The position numbers and the translations under genes are program-made. Under the pieces are notes generated by a model that saw nothing but the letters and a program-made list of their open reading frames with translations, ran no database searches and was not told where the DNA came from. From Pseudonocardiaceae bacterium (lineage in GTDB: Bacteria > Actinomycetota > Actinomycetes > Mycobacteriales > Pseudonocardiaceae): DNA of 45,507 bases. Shown here one piece after another: positions 34,487 to 42,765 of this stretch. The stretch's first letter is position 1. The number at the start of each line of letters is the position of its first letter. The stretch covers positions 1 through 45,507 of the forward strand of contig WHSZ01000051.1 of the NCBI GenBank assembly GCA_009379845.1, in the 5' to 3' direction.

Positions 34487-35074
34487 ATGGAGAGCCTGGT
34501 GAAGCCGGAGCGCTCTGCGGAACGCAGCGTGGAAATGACGCTCGGTCACCTACGGACGCTGGACGGCGCGCCGAACGCCGTGCCGGACGCCCCACTGACC
34601 CTGGAAGATCTGTATCGAACACACCGGATGCGGCTGGTTCGGCTCGCCATCCTGCTGGTCGACGAGCAGGCCACCGCGGAAGACGTCGTGCAGGAGGCCT
34701 TCGCGGGCCTGCACCGCAACTGGGGCAAGCTGCGGGACGCCGCCGCCGCGGTCGGATACCTGCGCACCGCCGTGGTGAACGGCTCGCGCAGCGTGTTGCG
34801 TCGCCGCAAGACGGCCCGTGAGTACAACCCGCCGCACCAGGTCAACGCCCGCTCGGCGGAAAGCCTTGCCATGCTGTCCGCCGAACATCAGGCCGTGGTT
34901 GGCGCACTGTCCAAACTGCCACCACGGCAGCGTGAGGTGCTGGTGCTGCGTTACTACGGCGGACTGTCCGAAGTGGAGATCGCTGAAGCCACCGGGATTT
35001 CCAAGGGCACGGTGAAGTCCACGGCCAGCCGGGCCCTCGAGGCTCTGCAGCAGGTCATGAGCGCTTCGCGATAG
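34487..35074 (+). CDS. SigE-family ECF-type RNA polymerase sigma factor
   Basis: A sigma-70-like factor of ~180-196 residues. ATG 34487 is used here; ATG 34535 (MTLGHLRTLDG) is equally possible and gives 179 residues, nearer the family norm. Region 2 is LEDLYRTHRMRLVRLAILLVDEQATAEDVVQEAFAGLHRNW and region 4 is LSKLPPRQREVLVLRYYGGLSEVEIAEATGISKGTVKSTASRALEALQ, typical of the actinobacterial SigE family. No anti-sigma gene follows; a decayed coding fragment does (35082-35243). Confidence 0.92.
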   Translation: MESLVKPERSAERSVEMTLGHLRTLDGAPNAVPDAPLTLEDLYRTHRMRLVRLAILLVDEQATAEDVVQEAFAGLHRNWGKLRDAAAAVGYLRTAVVNGSRSVLRRRKTAREYNPPHQVNARSAESLAMLSAEHQAVVGALSKLPPRQREVLVLRYYGGLSEVEIAEATGISKGTVKSTASRALEALQQVMSASR

Positions 35075-35081
35075 CAAGTAG

Positions 35082-35243
35082 GTAGCAGACAGAAACAAAC
35101 CCGCGGTCCCGCTCGGCGAAGGGTACACGCCGCTGTTCGTGCGCGGATCCAGCGGCAGGGAGCACCTTCTCGAGCTGTACGTCACCGGGCCGGAAGGGCA
35201 GCGCCGGACGCTGCCCGGGATTTCCGCACAATTCTGCGATTAG
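35082..35243 (+). pseudogene. Decayed C-terminal coding remnant after the sigma factor gene
   Basis: An open frame directly after an in-frame TAG (35079-35081) reads RNKPAVPLGEGYTPLFVRGS and on to ISAQFCD, ending TAG 35241. Codon use is like a real gene (third position almost all G or C), but there is no start codon or ribosome binding site. It looks like the tail of a lost gene, perhaps the original downstream partner of the sigma factor. Family unknown. Confidence 0.45.
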
Positions 35244-35257
35244 TTGGTTTAGACCAA
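35244..35257. promoter_or_regulatory. DasR-like operator (dre) upstream of nagA
   Basis: TTGGTTTAGACCAA is a near-perfect dyad (one mismatch) containing TGGTnTAGACCA, the core of the DasR-responsive element that controls amino-sugar genes in actinomycetes (known). It lies 60 bases before the nagA start, inside the likely promoter. Confidence 0.75.
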
Positions 35258-35316
35258 TAGGCTGACCGGGTAAGCTGCCAGTTCGCGGTAACGCGACGAC
35301 TTTGGAGCGGACCTCG

Positions 35317-36465
35317 ATGAGCGCATTCGTCCTCACCGGCGGGAAGGTGGTCACCGGCGCGGGCGTACTCGACCCTGGCTGGCTGGCGATCTCCGACGGT
35401 GTGATCATCGGCGTCGGCGATCACACCGCCAGCATTCCGCGTGACGCCAGGGAGATCCCGGTGAGCGGCTGGGTGGTGCCCGGCTTCGTGGACATCCACT
35501 GCCATGGTGGTGGCGGATCGGCGTTCTGGGAGCCCGATCAGGAAGACGTGCTGCGGGCGGTTGCCACGCACCGCGCGCACGGCACCACCACCATGCTGGC
35601 CAGCCTGGTTTCCCGGCCGGTGGACGAGCTGGCCAAGCAGACCGCCGCGCTCGCCGAACTCGTCGACGACGGGTTCCTGGCCGGCGTGCACCTGGAAGGC
35701 CCCTTCCTGTCCGCGGCCCGCTGCGGTGCGCACGACCCGGCGGTGCTGCGCCCGCCGTCCCCGGAAGCGGTCCGGATGCTGCTGGACGCCGGGCGCGACA
35801 CCGTCCGGATGGTCACGCTCGCACCCGAGCTGGACGGCTCGCTGGACGCCATCCGCAGGCTCGCCGACGACGGCGTGCTCGCCGCGATCGGGCACACCGA
35901 CGCGGTCGTCGGGCAGGCGCGAGCCGCGGTGGACGCCGGTGCGACCGTGGCAACCCACCTCTTCAACGGGATGCGCCCGCTGCACCACCGCGAACCCGGA
36001 CCGGTGGGCGCGGTGATCCAGGACGAGCGCGTCACCGTCGAGTTGATCTGCGATCTGGTGCACCTGCATCCGGACATCGTGAGCATGATGGCGCGCTTCG
36101 CGGGAGCGGAGCGGACCGTTCTGGTCACCGATGCGATGGCTGCCGCCGCTGCCGGGGATGGGGTTTACGACGTCGGCGGTCTGGAGGTCACGGTGCGCGA
36201 CGGCGTGTCCATGCTGGCGGGCGCCGACCAGGACGGCGCGATCGCCGGTAGCACGTTGACCATGGATCGCGCGTTCCGGCATTTCGTGCGGGACGCGGGG
36301 ATGAGCATCGAGGACGCGGTCGCCGCTACCGCGACGTGCCCTGCGCGGCTGCTCGGGCTCGGCGACACGACCGGCGCGCTGCACCCCGCCCTGGCGGCGG
36401 ACGTCGTGGTGCTGGACGACGAGCTGCGGATATCCAGGGTGCTGTGTCGCGGCGAGTGGATGTAG
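35317..36465 (+). CDS. nagA: N-acetylglucosamine-6-phosphate deacetylase
   Basis: A 382-residue amidohydrolase that removes acetate from GlcNAc-6-phosphate, feeding amino-sugar catabolism and cell-wall recycling. The start is ATG 35317 (GGAG upstream); an ATG at 35302 is possible. Metal and substrate motifs: PGFVDIHCHGGGG, GVHLEGPFLS, AAIGHTDA, THLFNGMRPLHHREPG, and LVTDAMAA with the catalytic Asp. A DasR-like site is upstream, which fits regulation by glucosamine-6-phosphate. nagB is not in the window. Confidence 0.95.
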   Translation: MSAFVLTGGKVVTGAGVLDPGWLAISDGVIIGVGDHTASIPRDAREIPVSGWVVPGFVDIHCHGGGGSAFWEPDQEDVLRAVATHRAHGTTTMLASLVSRPVDELAKQTAALAELVDDGFLAGVHLEGPFLSAARCGAHDPAVLRPPSPEAVRMLLDAGRDTVRMVTLAPELDGSLDAIRRLADDGVLAAIGHTDAVVGQARAAVDAGATVATHLFNGMRPLHHREPGPVGAVIQDERVTVELICDLVHLHPDIVSMMARFAGAERTVLVTDAMAAAAAGDGVYDVGGLEVTVRDGVSMLAGADQDGAIAGSTLTMDRAFRHFVRDAGMSIEDAVAATATCPARLLGLGDTTGALHPALAADVVVLDDELRISRVLCRGEWM

Positions 36466-36561
36466 CGAGCGAGGGCTTCCGTCGCGGCGCGCACCCGGCG
36501 GTGGTTGGCGCCCGGCGCACGCCGTGTAGCTAGGCGAATCCCCGCTGGTTACGCTCGGCAG

Positions 36562-36894
36562 GTGACCAAGTCCGACCGGGATCCGGAGCAACTGCTGGCC
36601 GAGGCGTTGCGGGCGCAAGCGGCGCAGACACCGCTCTCGCCGGAATCCGCCACCGAGTCGGGCTCCTCCCCGGAGGACACCGCGGGCTACGGCTTGCTGT
36701 CTGGAACCAATGCCAGCACGATTGCCCAGGTCAGGGCGGAGCTGGAGGCCGAGGAGCCGCCAGCTCCGCCGTCCACCGGAACGCGGGTGGTTGAACGACC
36801 GCGCAAGCAACTCGGTGTCGGCTGGATTTTGCTGATCGCGCTGCTGCTGGGGCTGGTCGCGGGCGGCGCGGTCGGGCTCGCCACCATGCTGTAG
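36562..36894 (+). CDS. Small protein with one C-terminal membrane helix
   Basis: A 110-residue protein from GTG 36562 (ORF open upstream to 36505, not used). Residues 1-~80 are acidic and Ala/Pro/Ser-rich (DPEQLLAEALRAQAAQ, GYGLLSGTNASTIAQVRAELEAEEPP), then a basic stretch RVVERPRKQ and a hydrophobic helix VGWILLIALLLGLVAGGAVGLATML at the C-terminus. Probably a tail-anchored, cytoplasm-facing protein. Similar small proteins occur beside nagA in related genomes as far as I recall; function unknown. Confidence 0.7.
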   Translation: MTKSDRDPEQLLAEALRAQAAQTPLSPESATESGSSPEDTAGYGLLSGTNASTIAQVRAELEAEEPPAPPSTGTRVVERPRKQLGVGWILLIALLLGLVAGGAVGLATML

Positions 36895-37046
36895 ACGCTG
36901 TAGATGTTCCGCGGCGTGCCCGCTGTGCTTGCCGAACCGCGGGCCCCACACGATGGTTCGCTACCGCAAACATTTGCCGGGGTCAGGCCGATCGACCGGT
37001 CCGCGCGGAACCTGAATCGGGTGAACCGGGTCGAAGTCGCCGTGAC

Positions 37047-37067
37047 AGTTACACGGTCAATGTAACT
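37047..37067. promoter_or_regulatory. 21-bp inverted repeat, candidate operator
   Basis: AGTTACA and TGTAACT (perfect 7-base arms) flank CGGTCAA, in an AT-rich island 95 bases before the SAV_915-like gene. TTACA/TGTAA dyads of this size are common TetR- or GntR-type operators. It could control the type VII substrate operon 37162-39418. Confidence 0.5.
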
Positions 37068-37161
37068 ATGACAGAGGTCTAGCGCCCGACTCGCCCGCCT
37101 CCGCGCCTGCGATGTGTTTCGCGTTCGGTACGGATTCGGCTGGCGCCAACCGCGGAGGGGA

Positions 37162-37794
37162 GTGAGAGCGATCGATTCGCGACAGGACCGCGAGCGTCGG
37201 CTGCCGATCTATGACGTCGACGAGACGGATCGGTTGCCAGCCTACGTCTACCTGCCAAGTCCACCGATAGCCGAAGAAGCCAGCGAGTTCCTCGTCGAGC
37301 TGCGTGAGCTGCCCGACGGGCGAAACGCCTTGCTCGTCTACTCATCGGTGGAGAAGTTGCTGGCAGCGTACGGGGACGATCAAACGTGGATCCGGCTCGA
37401 TGCTCAGGATCTCGCGCACGTACGGGCATACAGCGAGCTCGATGTCGTCCTGCTGGACAGCACCTTGCCACAGACGGAGGACGGCGTGCCCGTGGAAGAA
37501 GAGATCGACCCCGATCAACGGCTCGGCACCGGCATGGTGTGCGTTCCGTGCCGCGACCACGCGCACAGCCCCGATCGCATCGAGGTCGAACTCGCCGAGG
37601 TCGACGGTGGCCAGCACAGCCTGCTTGTCTATACGTCCAAACAGCTTCTCGTCGCTTGTTGCGGACCAAACCAACCGTGGTTCGAGTTCCCGATCGCACG
37701 TTTGCCGGAATTGCGACGCGAGTGTGGAGTCGAGTTGATGTACACGAACGTTCCGGTCCCGGAAAAACACCGCAGAGCTGACGACGAGGAGTAG
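37162..37794 (+). CDS. SAV_915-like protein with two tandem domains
   Basis: A 210-residue protein from GTG 37162 (GGAGGGG just upstream). Two similar halves: the first has LVELRELPDGRNALLVYSSVEKLLAAYGDDQTWIRL, the second IEVELAEVDGGQHSLLVYTSKQLLVACCGPNQPWFEF, both resembling the SseB/SAV_915-like family. No enzyme site is seen. Such proteins are found next to type VII substrates in actinomycetes. It is 4 bases upstream of the small ESX-like gene, so it is the first gene of a three-gene operon; a chaperone or protective-partner role is a guess. Confidence 0.75.
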   Translation: MRAIDSRQDRERRLPIYDVDETDRLPAYVYLPSPPIAEEASEFLVELRELPDGRNALLVYSSVEKLLAAYGDDQTWIRLDAQDLAHVRAYSELDVVLLDSTLPQTEDGVPVEEEIDPDQRLGTGMVCVPCRDHAHSPDRIEVELAEVDGGQHSLLVYTSKQLLVACCGPNQPWFEFPIARLPELRRECGVELMYTNVPVPEKHRRADDEE

Positions 37795-37798
37795 CGAA

Positions 37799-38107
37799 AT
37801 GTCATCCGCAGATGGAGACGGTGGGGTTGACGGATTCTTTCTCGATCCCTACGGCATGACCGAACAAACCGCGAAACTCAACATCGTTGTCGACAACTTC
37901 GCTCAGCTTCCGAGCAACAAGCCAAGTCCGCCGGACGCCGGGCCGAGCACCAACGAGGTCGGGGTCGCGCTCTCAAATCTGATGACCGCGGCGGCCTCGA
38001 TTTCCGAACAGCTGGCCGATATAGCGGGCAAGGTCGATGTGAGTAAAGACATGTACCACGAGACCGATAACAACTCGGCTTCGGTATACCGGCGACCAGG
38101 TATGTGA
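37799..38107 (+). CDS. Small WXG100-superfamily-like protein
   Basis: A 102-residue protein from ATG 37799 (GAGGAGTAGCGAA upstream). N-terminal DGFFLDPYGMTEQTAKLNIVVDNFAQL, Pro-rich turn, then a second helix (NEVGVALSNLMTAAASISEQLADIAGKVDVSKDMYHETDNNSASVYR). The helix-turn-helix layout and C-terminal YxxxD-like segment (MYHETD) fit an ESX/EspB-type secretion targeting signal. It lies 15 bases before the large substrate, and may be its export partner, by analogy with the small helical partners of LXG effectors. Confidence 0.6.
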   Translation: MSSADGDGGVDGFFLDPYGMTEQTAKLNIVVDNFAQLPSNKPSPPDAGPSTNEVGVALSNLMTAAASISEQLADIAGKVDVSKDMYHETDNNSASVYRRPGM

Positions 38108-38122
38108 ACTCCAGGAGCACCG

Positions 38123-39418
38123 ATGGGAAATCAACCGCTTGACGCCACGAAGTATGGCGATCCTGGTGAATGCCGCACCGTTGGCGAGTCATGGCTGAAG
38201 AAGACCGCCTTCGAGGCCTTTGACAACGCGCAAAAGGATGTCAAGAGCGCTGTGGCCAATTCACGTAACTATTGGGAAGGAGATGCCGCGACGACGTTTC
38301 GGAACAGCCTGAAGGATCCGTTCTTCGCGCTGGAAAGTTGCGCGACCGGGGCAAAATCGATCGGACAAGCGCTCGTCACCTTTTCGCAGAAATTGGACGA
38401 CGATGTCTTCGCCCTTCTGGACGACGCGTGCGAAATCGCGAAAGAGGGCGGGTTGTCGATTTCTGCTGAAGCCGACGCCGAGGGCAGGGATCACCGGATA
38501 ATCGCGCCTCCCATGGCCTACCCGAGTGCCCCGGGAGGGGAAGCTCCGGACGCGGCGCTTGCCGAATACAACGATAATGTCAAGAAATACACGAAGCAGC
38601 ACAGTGCCTACGCGCGGGCTCGAAGTAAGATCAAGGGCGCGCGGCAAGCCGAGGAGAATGCTCATCGTGATCTACGGCAGGCGCTCTCGGACACCGGCGA
38701 TGCGCTTTCTGAGGTAATTGGTAAACTCGCCGCTTTGATAAAGGCAAAGGACAAGATCAGCGGCACGTCGGAGACACTCCTGATGGCTGCCGACGAGCTC
38801 GCCAGCACGGCAGCGATCACGGAAAAGGTTGTCCAGGGCGAAAAGCTGACTAGCGCCGAGGCCAGGACCGTAGCCATGTGGACCAAGCTAGGTGAAGCGT
38901 ACGACGAAAAGGGAATTGCTACAGACCCGCGCGTCCAGGCAGTGCGGAAATTCTCCGATAAAGTACAAGATCATGCCGCTACGGCTCACCTGAGGAGTCT
39001 TCAGCGAACCTTGAAATTCGACGTCACCGTCGGCCAGGCAGCGGACAAGCTGGCCGGAAAGACCGCTCCCCAGCTGGTCGAGTTCAGAATTAAGGATCCG
39101 ACGCTTCTGAAGAAGATACGGGGAATTCCCTTGATCGGCACGACGTACCAGCTCGGGAGCGCTACAAATGACGTTCTGAGAAAGAATAAGGACATCGAAA
39201 AAGTAGTCATCGAGCAAGGGTTGGATGCCGGAGCCGGCGCCGGGAGCGGGGCGCTCGCAAGCAAGGCTGTGAAGATCGTCAAGTTCGGCAATGTGTACGT
39301 TGCCGTTGGCACTACCATAGCGATGGACGTGGTCATACCCAGGGTCAAGGACGGGATCGACGACCGGGTTCTGGACCGAGAATTCAAAGAGTACGTCGAT
39401 TATGACGAAAAGAAGTGA
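38123..39418 (+). CDS. Putative type VII secreted effector (WXG-type N-terminus, glycine-zipper tail)
   Basis: A 431-residue protein. The N-terminal ~100 residues are a WXG-type helical hairpin (ANSRNYWEGDAATTFRNSL, W51). The middle (~150-330) is a long coiled helix (KYTKQHSAYARARSKIKGARQAEENAHRDLRQAL...). Near residues 365-405 a Gly/Ala-rich hydrophobic segment (DAGAGAGSGALASKAVKIV, VYVAVGTTIAMDVVI) looks like a glycine zipper, as in membrane-active toxins. The end is charged. Codon use is distinctly lower in GC than the neighbours, a sign of transfer. No enzyme motif is recognised. A membrane-acting toxin, or a structural secreted protein, are both possible. Confidence 0.7.
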   Translation: MGNQPLDATKYGDPGECRTVGESWLKKTAFEAFDNAQKDVKSAVANSRNYWEGDAATTFRNSLKDPFFALESCATGAKSIGQALVTFSQKLDDDVFALLDDACEIAKEGGLSISAEADAEGRDHRIIAPPMAYPSAPGGEAPDAALAEYNDNVKKYTKQHSAYARARSKIKGARQAEENAHRDLRQALSDTGDALSEVIGKLAALIKAKDKISGTSETLLMAADELASTAAITEKVVQGEKLTSAEARTVAMWTKLGEAYDEKGIATDPRVQAVRKFSDKVQDHAATAHLRSLQRTLKFDVTVGQAADKLAGKTAPQLVEFRIKDPTLLKKIRGIPLIGTTYQLGSATNDVLRKNKDIEKVVIEQGLDAGAGAGSGALASKAVKIVKFGNVYVAVGTTIAMDVVIPRVKDGIDDRVLDREFKEYVDYDEKK

Positions 39419-39456
39419 CGGGACGGGCGAGTGAAGCTGTCCCGGAAAGGTTGGGC

Positions 39457-40440
39457 ATGGCCGTGACCGTCGATGACGGCGGCCCGCACCGCCGGACCCC
39501 GTCGGACCTCATTCCGGTGGGGCCCGTCCCGGCGAATCCCAGCGTGGAGAGCGTGCGGCTCGCCGAGTTCTTCGCACGCCGGATACGGCCACTAGTCGAT
39601 CGCTGGCAGCCGCGTGGTGGGCAACTGCGACTGATACGGCATTTCGCGGATGGTGCTGGATTGGTACGGATGCCGCGCGGCACCGAGACGTGGCCCGCCC
39701 GGTATGGCAGCGTCCGCGGAGCCTGGGTGCGAGCACCGGGAGCGAGCCCGGCGAATGGGGTGGTGTTGCATCTGCACGGCGGCGGGTTCGTGTTCGGCTC
39801 GCCGCGCTCGCACCGCGCGCTCGCGTACCAGATCTCCCGCGGGACCGGGATGCCGGTCTTTCTCCCGCATTACCGTCGCGCACCGGAGCACCCGTTCCCG
39901 GCCGCCCCCAACGACTGCCTCGCCGCGTACCAGGCGTTGCTCGATCGGAAGATGCCGCCGGAGCGCATCCGGGTGTCCGGCGACTCCGCCGGCGGGCATC
40001 TGGCCGCGGGCCTGCTGAGCGACCTCGCGCGGCTGGAACTGCCGATGCCCGCGTCGGCGGCGCTGTTCTCCCCGCTGCTCGATCTCAGCTGTGCCAGGCT
40101 TACCGAACTCGACACCGAATGCCGTGACCCGTTCATCGCACCGACGGCCACGGAACGCATCTGCCGCGCGTACCGCGGCGAAACGCCGTCAACCGACCCG
40201 AGGTTGAACGTGCTGGAGGCGGACAAGTCCGGCTGGCCGCCGGTGCTGATCCAGATTGGCGGTACCGAATGCCTGCGCGGGGACGCGGAGCGGATGGCCG
40301 AGTCGCTGCGTGCCGCGGGGGTGCACTGTGAACTGCAGATCTGGCCGGGCCAGATCCACGTGTTCCAGGGATGGGCGGCCCTTCCGGAAGCCCGTGCCGC
40401 GACCGGCTATGTCGGCGAGTTCCTGACCGCGGCCCGCTAA
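39457..40440 (+). CDS. Alpha/beta hydrolase, hormone-sensitive-lipase family esterase
   Basis: A 327-residue esterase. The start is ATG 39457 (GGAAAGG upstream); an in-frame GTG at 39415 overlaps the effector stop and is possible. HSL-family motifs: HLHGGGFVFGSPRSHRA (oxyanion hole HGGG), VSGDSAGGHLAAGL (nucleophile Ser), and a late Asp/His region LIQIGGTECLRGDAERMAE and QIHVFQG. Probably hydrolyses short-chain esters; substrate unknown. Ends tail-to-tail with the next gene: the TAA and TAG stops share bases 40438-40439. Confidence 0.92.
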   Translation: MAVTVDDGGPHRRTPSDLIPVGPVPANPSVESVRLAEFFARRIRPLVDRWQPRGGQLRLIRHFADGAGLVRMPRGTETWPARYGSVRGAWVRAPGASPANGVVLHLHGGGFVFGSPRSHRALAYQISRGTGMPVFLPHYRRAPEHPFPAAPNDCLAAYQALLDRKMPPERIRVSGDSAGGHLAAGLLSDLARLELPMPASAALFSPLLDLSCARLTELDTECRDPFIAPTATERICRAYRGETPSTDPRLNVLEADKSGWPPVLIQIGGTECLRGDAERMAESLRAAGVHCELQIWPGQIHVFQGWAALPEARAATGYVGEFLTAAR

Positions 40441-41864
40441 GGCCGGTACCCGGCAAGGGCGTTCACTATGGACTGCGCGTTCCGTAGCGCGCCCTTGGTC
40501 GGCACGGTTCCGTTACAGACCAACAGGTTGCAGTCCGGCGCGGCGGCAACCCCGTTCAGCAGCACCCGCGGATCGAGGTAATTCACCGGGTTCACGTCCA
40601 GGTTGGGGGTATCTCCTGGGAAGGACCCTGGATCGGGAACCGGCCGATCGCGCACGCCGCGCAGCAGGATCCGGAAGAACTCGTGATACAGGTCGGCGCC
40701 CGGCGACGCGCTGAGCATGGCCTGCGGATCGGGGGCGAGGTCGCCACCCAACCCGGTCCAGCTGACCGTCATGTCCAGGCTCGGAATCACGAAGTTGTTC
40801 TGCTGGAACGCGCCAACTTGCGCGAACATGTCGTCCGGTGCGCTCGGCACCATGCGCCGATCAAGGGTCCGCTCGCTCGGGATGTCCGCGGTCACGCATC
40901 GCTGCCCCTTGTTGACCCAGAACAGGAATCCGTAGCACGGGTTCGTCGTGGTTGGTTGCCGTGCCTGGTTCATGTAGTCGTCGGAGATGATGCGCCGGCC
41001 TTGCCAGCTCCCGTTGTTCTGCATCAGCAGCCCGAGCCGCGCGAACTCGCGCGGTGGGATGAACAGATGGGCGTAGCCGTAGGTATTTCCGGAACGATCG
41101 CGCAGCCAGAAGTAGCTGTTGTCCGGTATGCCGATCGGACCGAAAAGCTCGCGCTGTGCGAATTCCTGTAGGTCCTCACCAACCGCGCGCTGCACCACGT
41201 ATCCGAGCAGGTCCGGGGTGCGCTGGCTGTACTCGAAGTTGGTGCCAGGGCGATGTTCAATCGGCAGCGCGAGTGCCTGGCGCACCACGTTGGCGTCGGT
41301 GCCGGTGGTCGCCGCCTCGGACAGGATCGCTTCGGAGAGCCCGGATGTCTCGGTAAGCAGCTGCCGAACGGTGATCGCGCGGTGCGCCCGATCGCCCCAG
41401 CCGGCCGGCAGGTACTTGCCGATCGGGTCATCGAGCGCGAGCTTGCCGTGGTCGTAGGCGATACCGGTGAGCATCGAGATCACGCCCTTGGTCGAGCTCC
41501 ACACGTTCCACGGCGCGCCCTGCGTTACCGGATCCAGCGCACCGGTGCCGACCTCGCAGTTGTTCCGGTGAATCCGGACGGAAAGCCGCAGGTGCGTGTT
41601 GGCGTAGCGCATCGCCTCCCGAACCGCGGCCGGATCGAGGTTCACGTCCTCCGGCTTGGCCCGCCGCACGGCTTCACCGGCGCCGGGCAGCGCACACTGG
41701 GTCGCGGCCCCGGGGTCGGCCGGAATCTCGGTGCTCGCGGGAGTCCCGGTCCGAGCGGGTGCCTCAGCACGAGCGGGTGCCGCCGCTGACGTTGGCACCA
41801 GCAGGCCGGACGTTCCGATGATCACCGCGAGCACACCGGCAAGGCGTGCTGTGAATCTGCCCAT
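40437..41864 (-). CDS. Secreted serine hydrolase of the beta-lactamase (class C) fold
   Basis: A 475-residue protein from ATG 41864 with GAGGAGG upstream. Residues 1-~32 are a signal peptide (ARLAGVLAVIIGTSGLLVPTSAAA). A Pro/Ala-rich linker follows, then a beta-lactamase/esterase-B fold: SSTK (WSSTKGVISML, nucleophile Ser and Lys) and the Tyr motif FEYSQRTPDLLG. C-terminal Cys residues (DCNLLVCN) could form a disulfide. Probably an extracellular peptidase or esterase rather than a resistance enzyme. Confidence 0.9.
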   Translation of the reverse strand: MGRFTARLAGVLAVIIGTSGLLVPTSAAAPARAEAPARTGTPASTEIPADPGAATQCALPGAGEAVRRAKPEDVNLDPAAVREAMRYANTHLRLSVRIHRNNCEVGTGALDPVTQGAPWNVWSSTKGVISMLTGIAYDHGKLALDDPIGKYLPAGWGDRAHRAITVRQLLTETSGLSEAILSEAATTGTDANVVRQALALPIEHRPGTNFEYSQRTPDLLGYVVQRAVGEDLQEFAQRELFGPIGIPDNSYFWLRDRSGNTYGYAHLFIPPREFARLGLLMQNNGSWQGRRIISDDYMNQARQPTTTNPCYGFLFWVNKGQRCVTADIPSERTLDRRMVPSAPDDMFAQVGAFQQNNFVIPSLDMTVSWTGLGGDLAPDPQAMLSASPGADLYHEFFRILLRGVRDRPVPDPGSFPGDTPNLDVNPVNYLDPRVLLNGVAAAPDCNLLVCNGTVPTKGALRNAQSIVNALAGYRP

Positions 41865-41952
41865 CGTCGCCTCCTCGCAAGGTTGCCGGGAAGTGTGGCA
41901 AACTTTGGCGGCGTGCGCATCAAGAGGTGCGGAACATCGGGGCAGCAAAGCA

Positions 41953-42624
41953 CTACGTAATGGCGTCGGCCACGACCTCCGGGCGGGAGACGTGCGGGCA
42001 ATGGCCCCCGTCGATCTCGATCGGTTCGATGCCGAGCCGATCCCGCGCGGCGGCACGCATCCACTCCGGGTGCAGCGTCCGGTCGCCGGTGGGCAGTACG
42101 AACGTCGAGGGCGCCACCGATCCGGGGTGCGGCGATTCCGCGTACGCCGCCGCCGGGTAGAACAGTCTCAGCGTCGGCAAGGCCCACCGCAACGTGTTCA
42201 GATCGCAGTCGTGAAAGAGAAAGTACGTGGCAACGGCCGGATCGGCTGTCGGCGGTTCGGTCAACGACCGCCACTCGTCGAAGAACATCGCCGACCCCTG
42301 CTCGCGCACTTCGTCGAGCAAACTCCGGCCGTGAGTGAAATCCGGAACGAATGCGGCCAGCCAGACCAGCCGGTTGGCGCGGAGAGCTTGCGCGATGCGG
42401 GGGAGCAGCAAGCCGGCGCCGGAATGCGCCACGACCACTGGCTCCCGCACCGAGTCGCCGATCTGTTCGGCGGCCACCCGGGCGTAGTCGGCGGCGAGCA
42501 GATCGGGCTGATCGGTTGGCAGATCCACCGAGTGAACGCGGTGACCGCGCCGCCGCAGCGACTCGGTCAGCCGCTGCCATCCGGCCGTCGATTGGGTCGT
42601 GCCGTGCACCAGTACGTAGTCCAT
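41953..42624 (-). CDS. Alpha/beta-fold hydrolase
   Basis: A 223-residue hydrolase: YVLVHGTTQSTAGWQRL (oxyanion region), VVVAHSGAGLLLPRIAQAL (nucleophile Ser), and C-terminal EPIEIDGGHCPHVSRPEVVADAI (catalytic His). The fold is that of small esterase/MenH-like enzymes. Substrate unknown. It lies 88 bases upstream of the serine hydrolase on the same strand; divergent from the methyltransferase. Confidence 0.9.
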   Translation of the reverse strand: MDYVLVHGTTQSTAGWQRLTESLRRRGHRVHSVDLPTDQPDLLAADYARVAAEQIGDSVREPVVVAHSGAGLLLPRIAQALRANRLVWLAAFVPDFTHGRSLLDEVREQGSAMFFDEWRSLTEPPTADPAVATYFLFHDCDLNTLRWALPTLRLFYPAAAYAESPHPGSVAPSTFVLPTGDRTLHPEWMRAAARDRLGIEPIEIDGGHCPHVSRPEVVADAIT

Positions 42625-42713
42625 GTGCCTCTCCTACTGCCGTTCGACCTGACAGCGTGCCTGGTCGACCGGGCGCCGGCGGCTATGTTCGCGCGAGGTG
42701 AACTCATCGTGCG

Positions 42714-42742
42714 TTGACAGTTTCTTAACTTCACAATTTTAT
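42714..42742 (+). promoter_or_regulatory. Sigma-70-type promoter for the methyltransferase gene
   Basis: TTGACA at 42714-42719 and TTTTAT at 42737-42742 are 17 bases apart, near-consensus for a housekeeping promoter. The region is AT-rich against its surroundings, and the start codon is 24 bases beyond the -10 box, giving a very short leader. Confidence 0.65.
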
Positions 42743-42765
42743 GAACCATATGTACGTTACGAAGC

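Noticed and set aside
35182..36951. 589-residue minus-strand open frame
   Set aside because: Opposite nagA and the small membrane protein; no domain, low-complexity translation.
36895..37161. Possible RNA gene in the gap before the SAV_915-like gene
   Set aside because: No tRNA-like cloverleaf or strong stem is visible except the 21-bp operator-like dyad.
40437..41864. Antibiotic-resistance class C beta-lactamase
   Set aside because: SxxK is present, but the YxN and KTG motifs are not in AmpC form and the length with linker fits secreted esterase/peptidase relatives.
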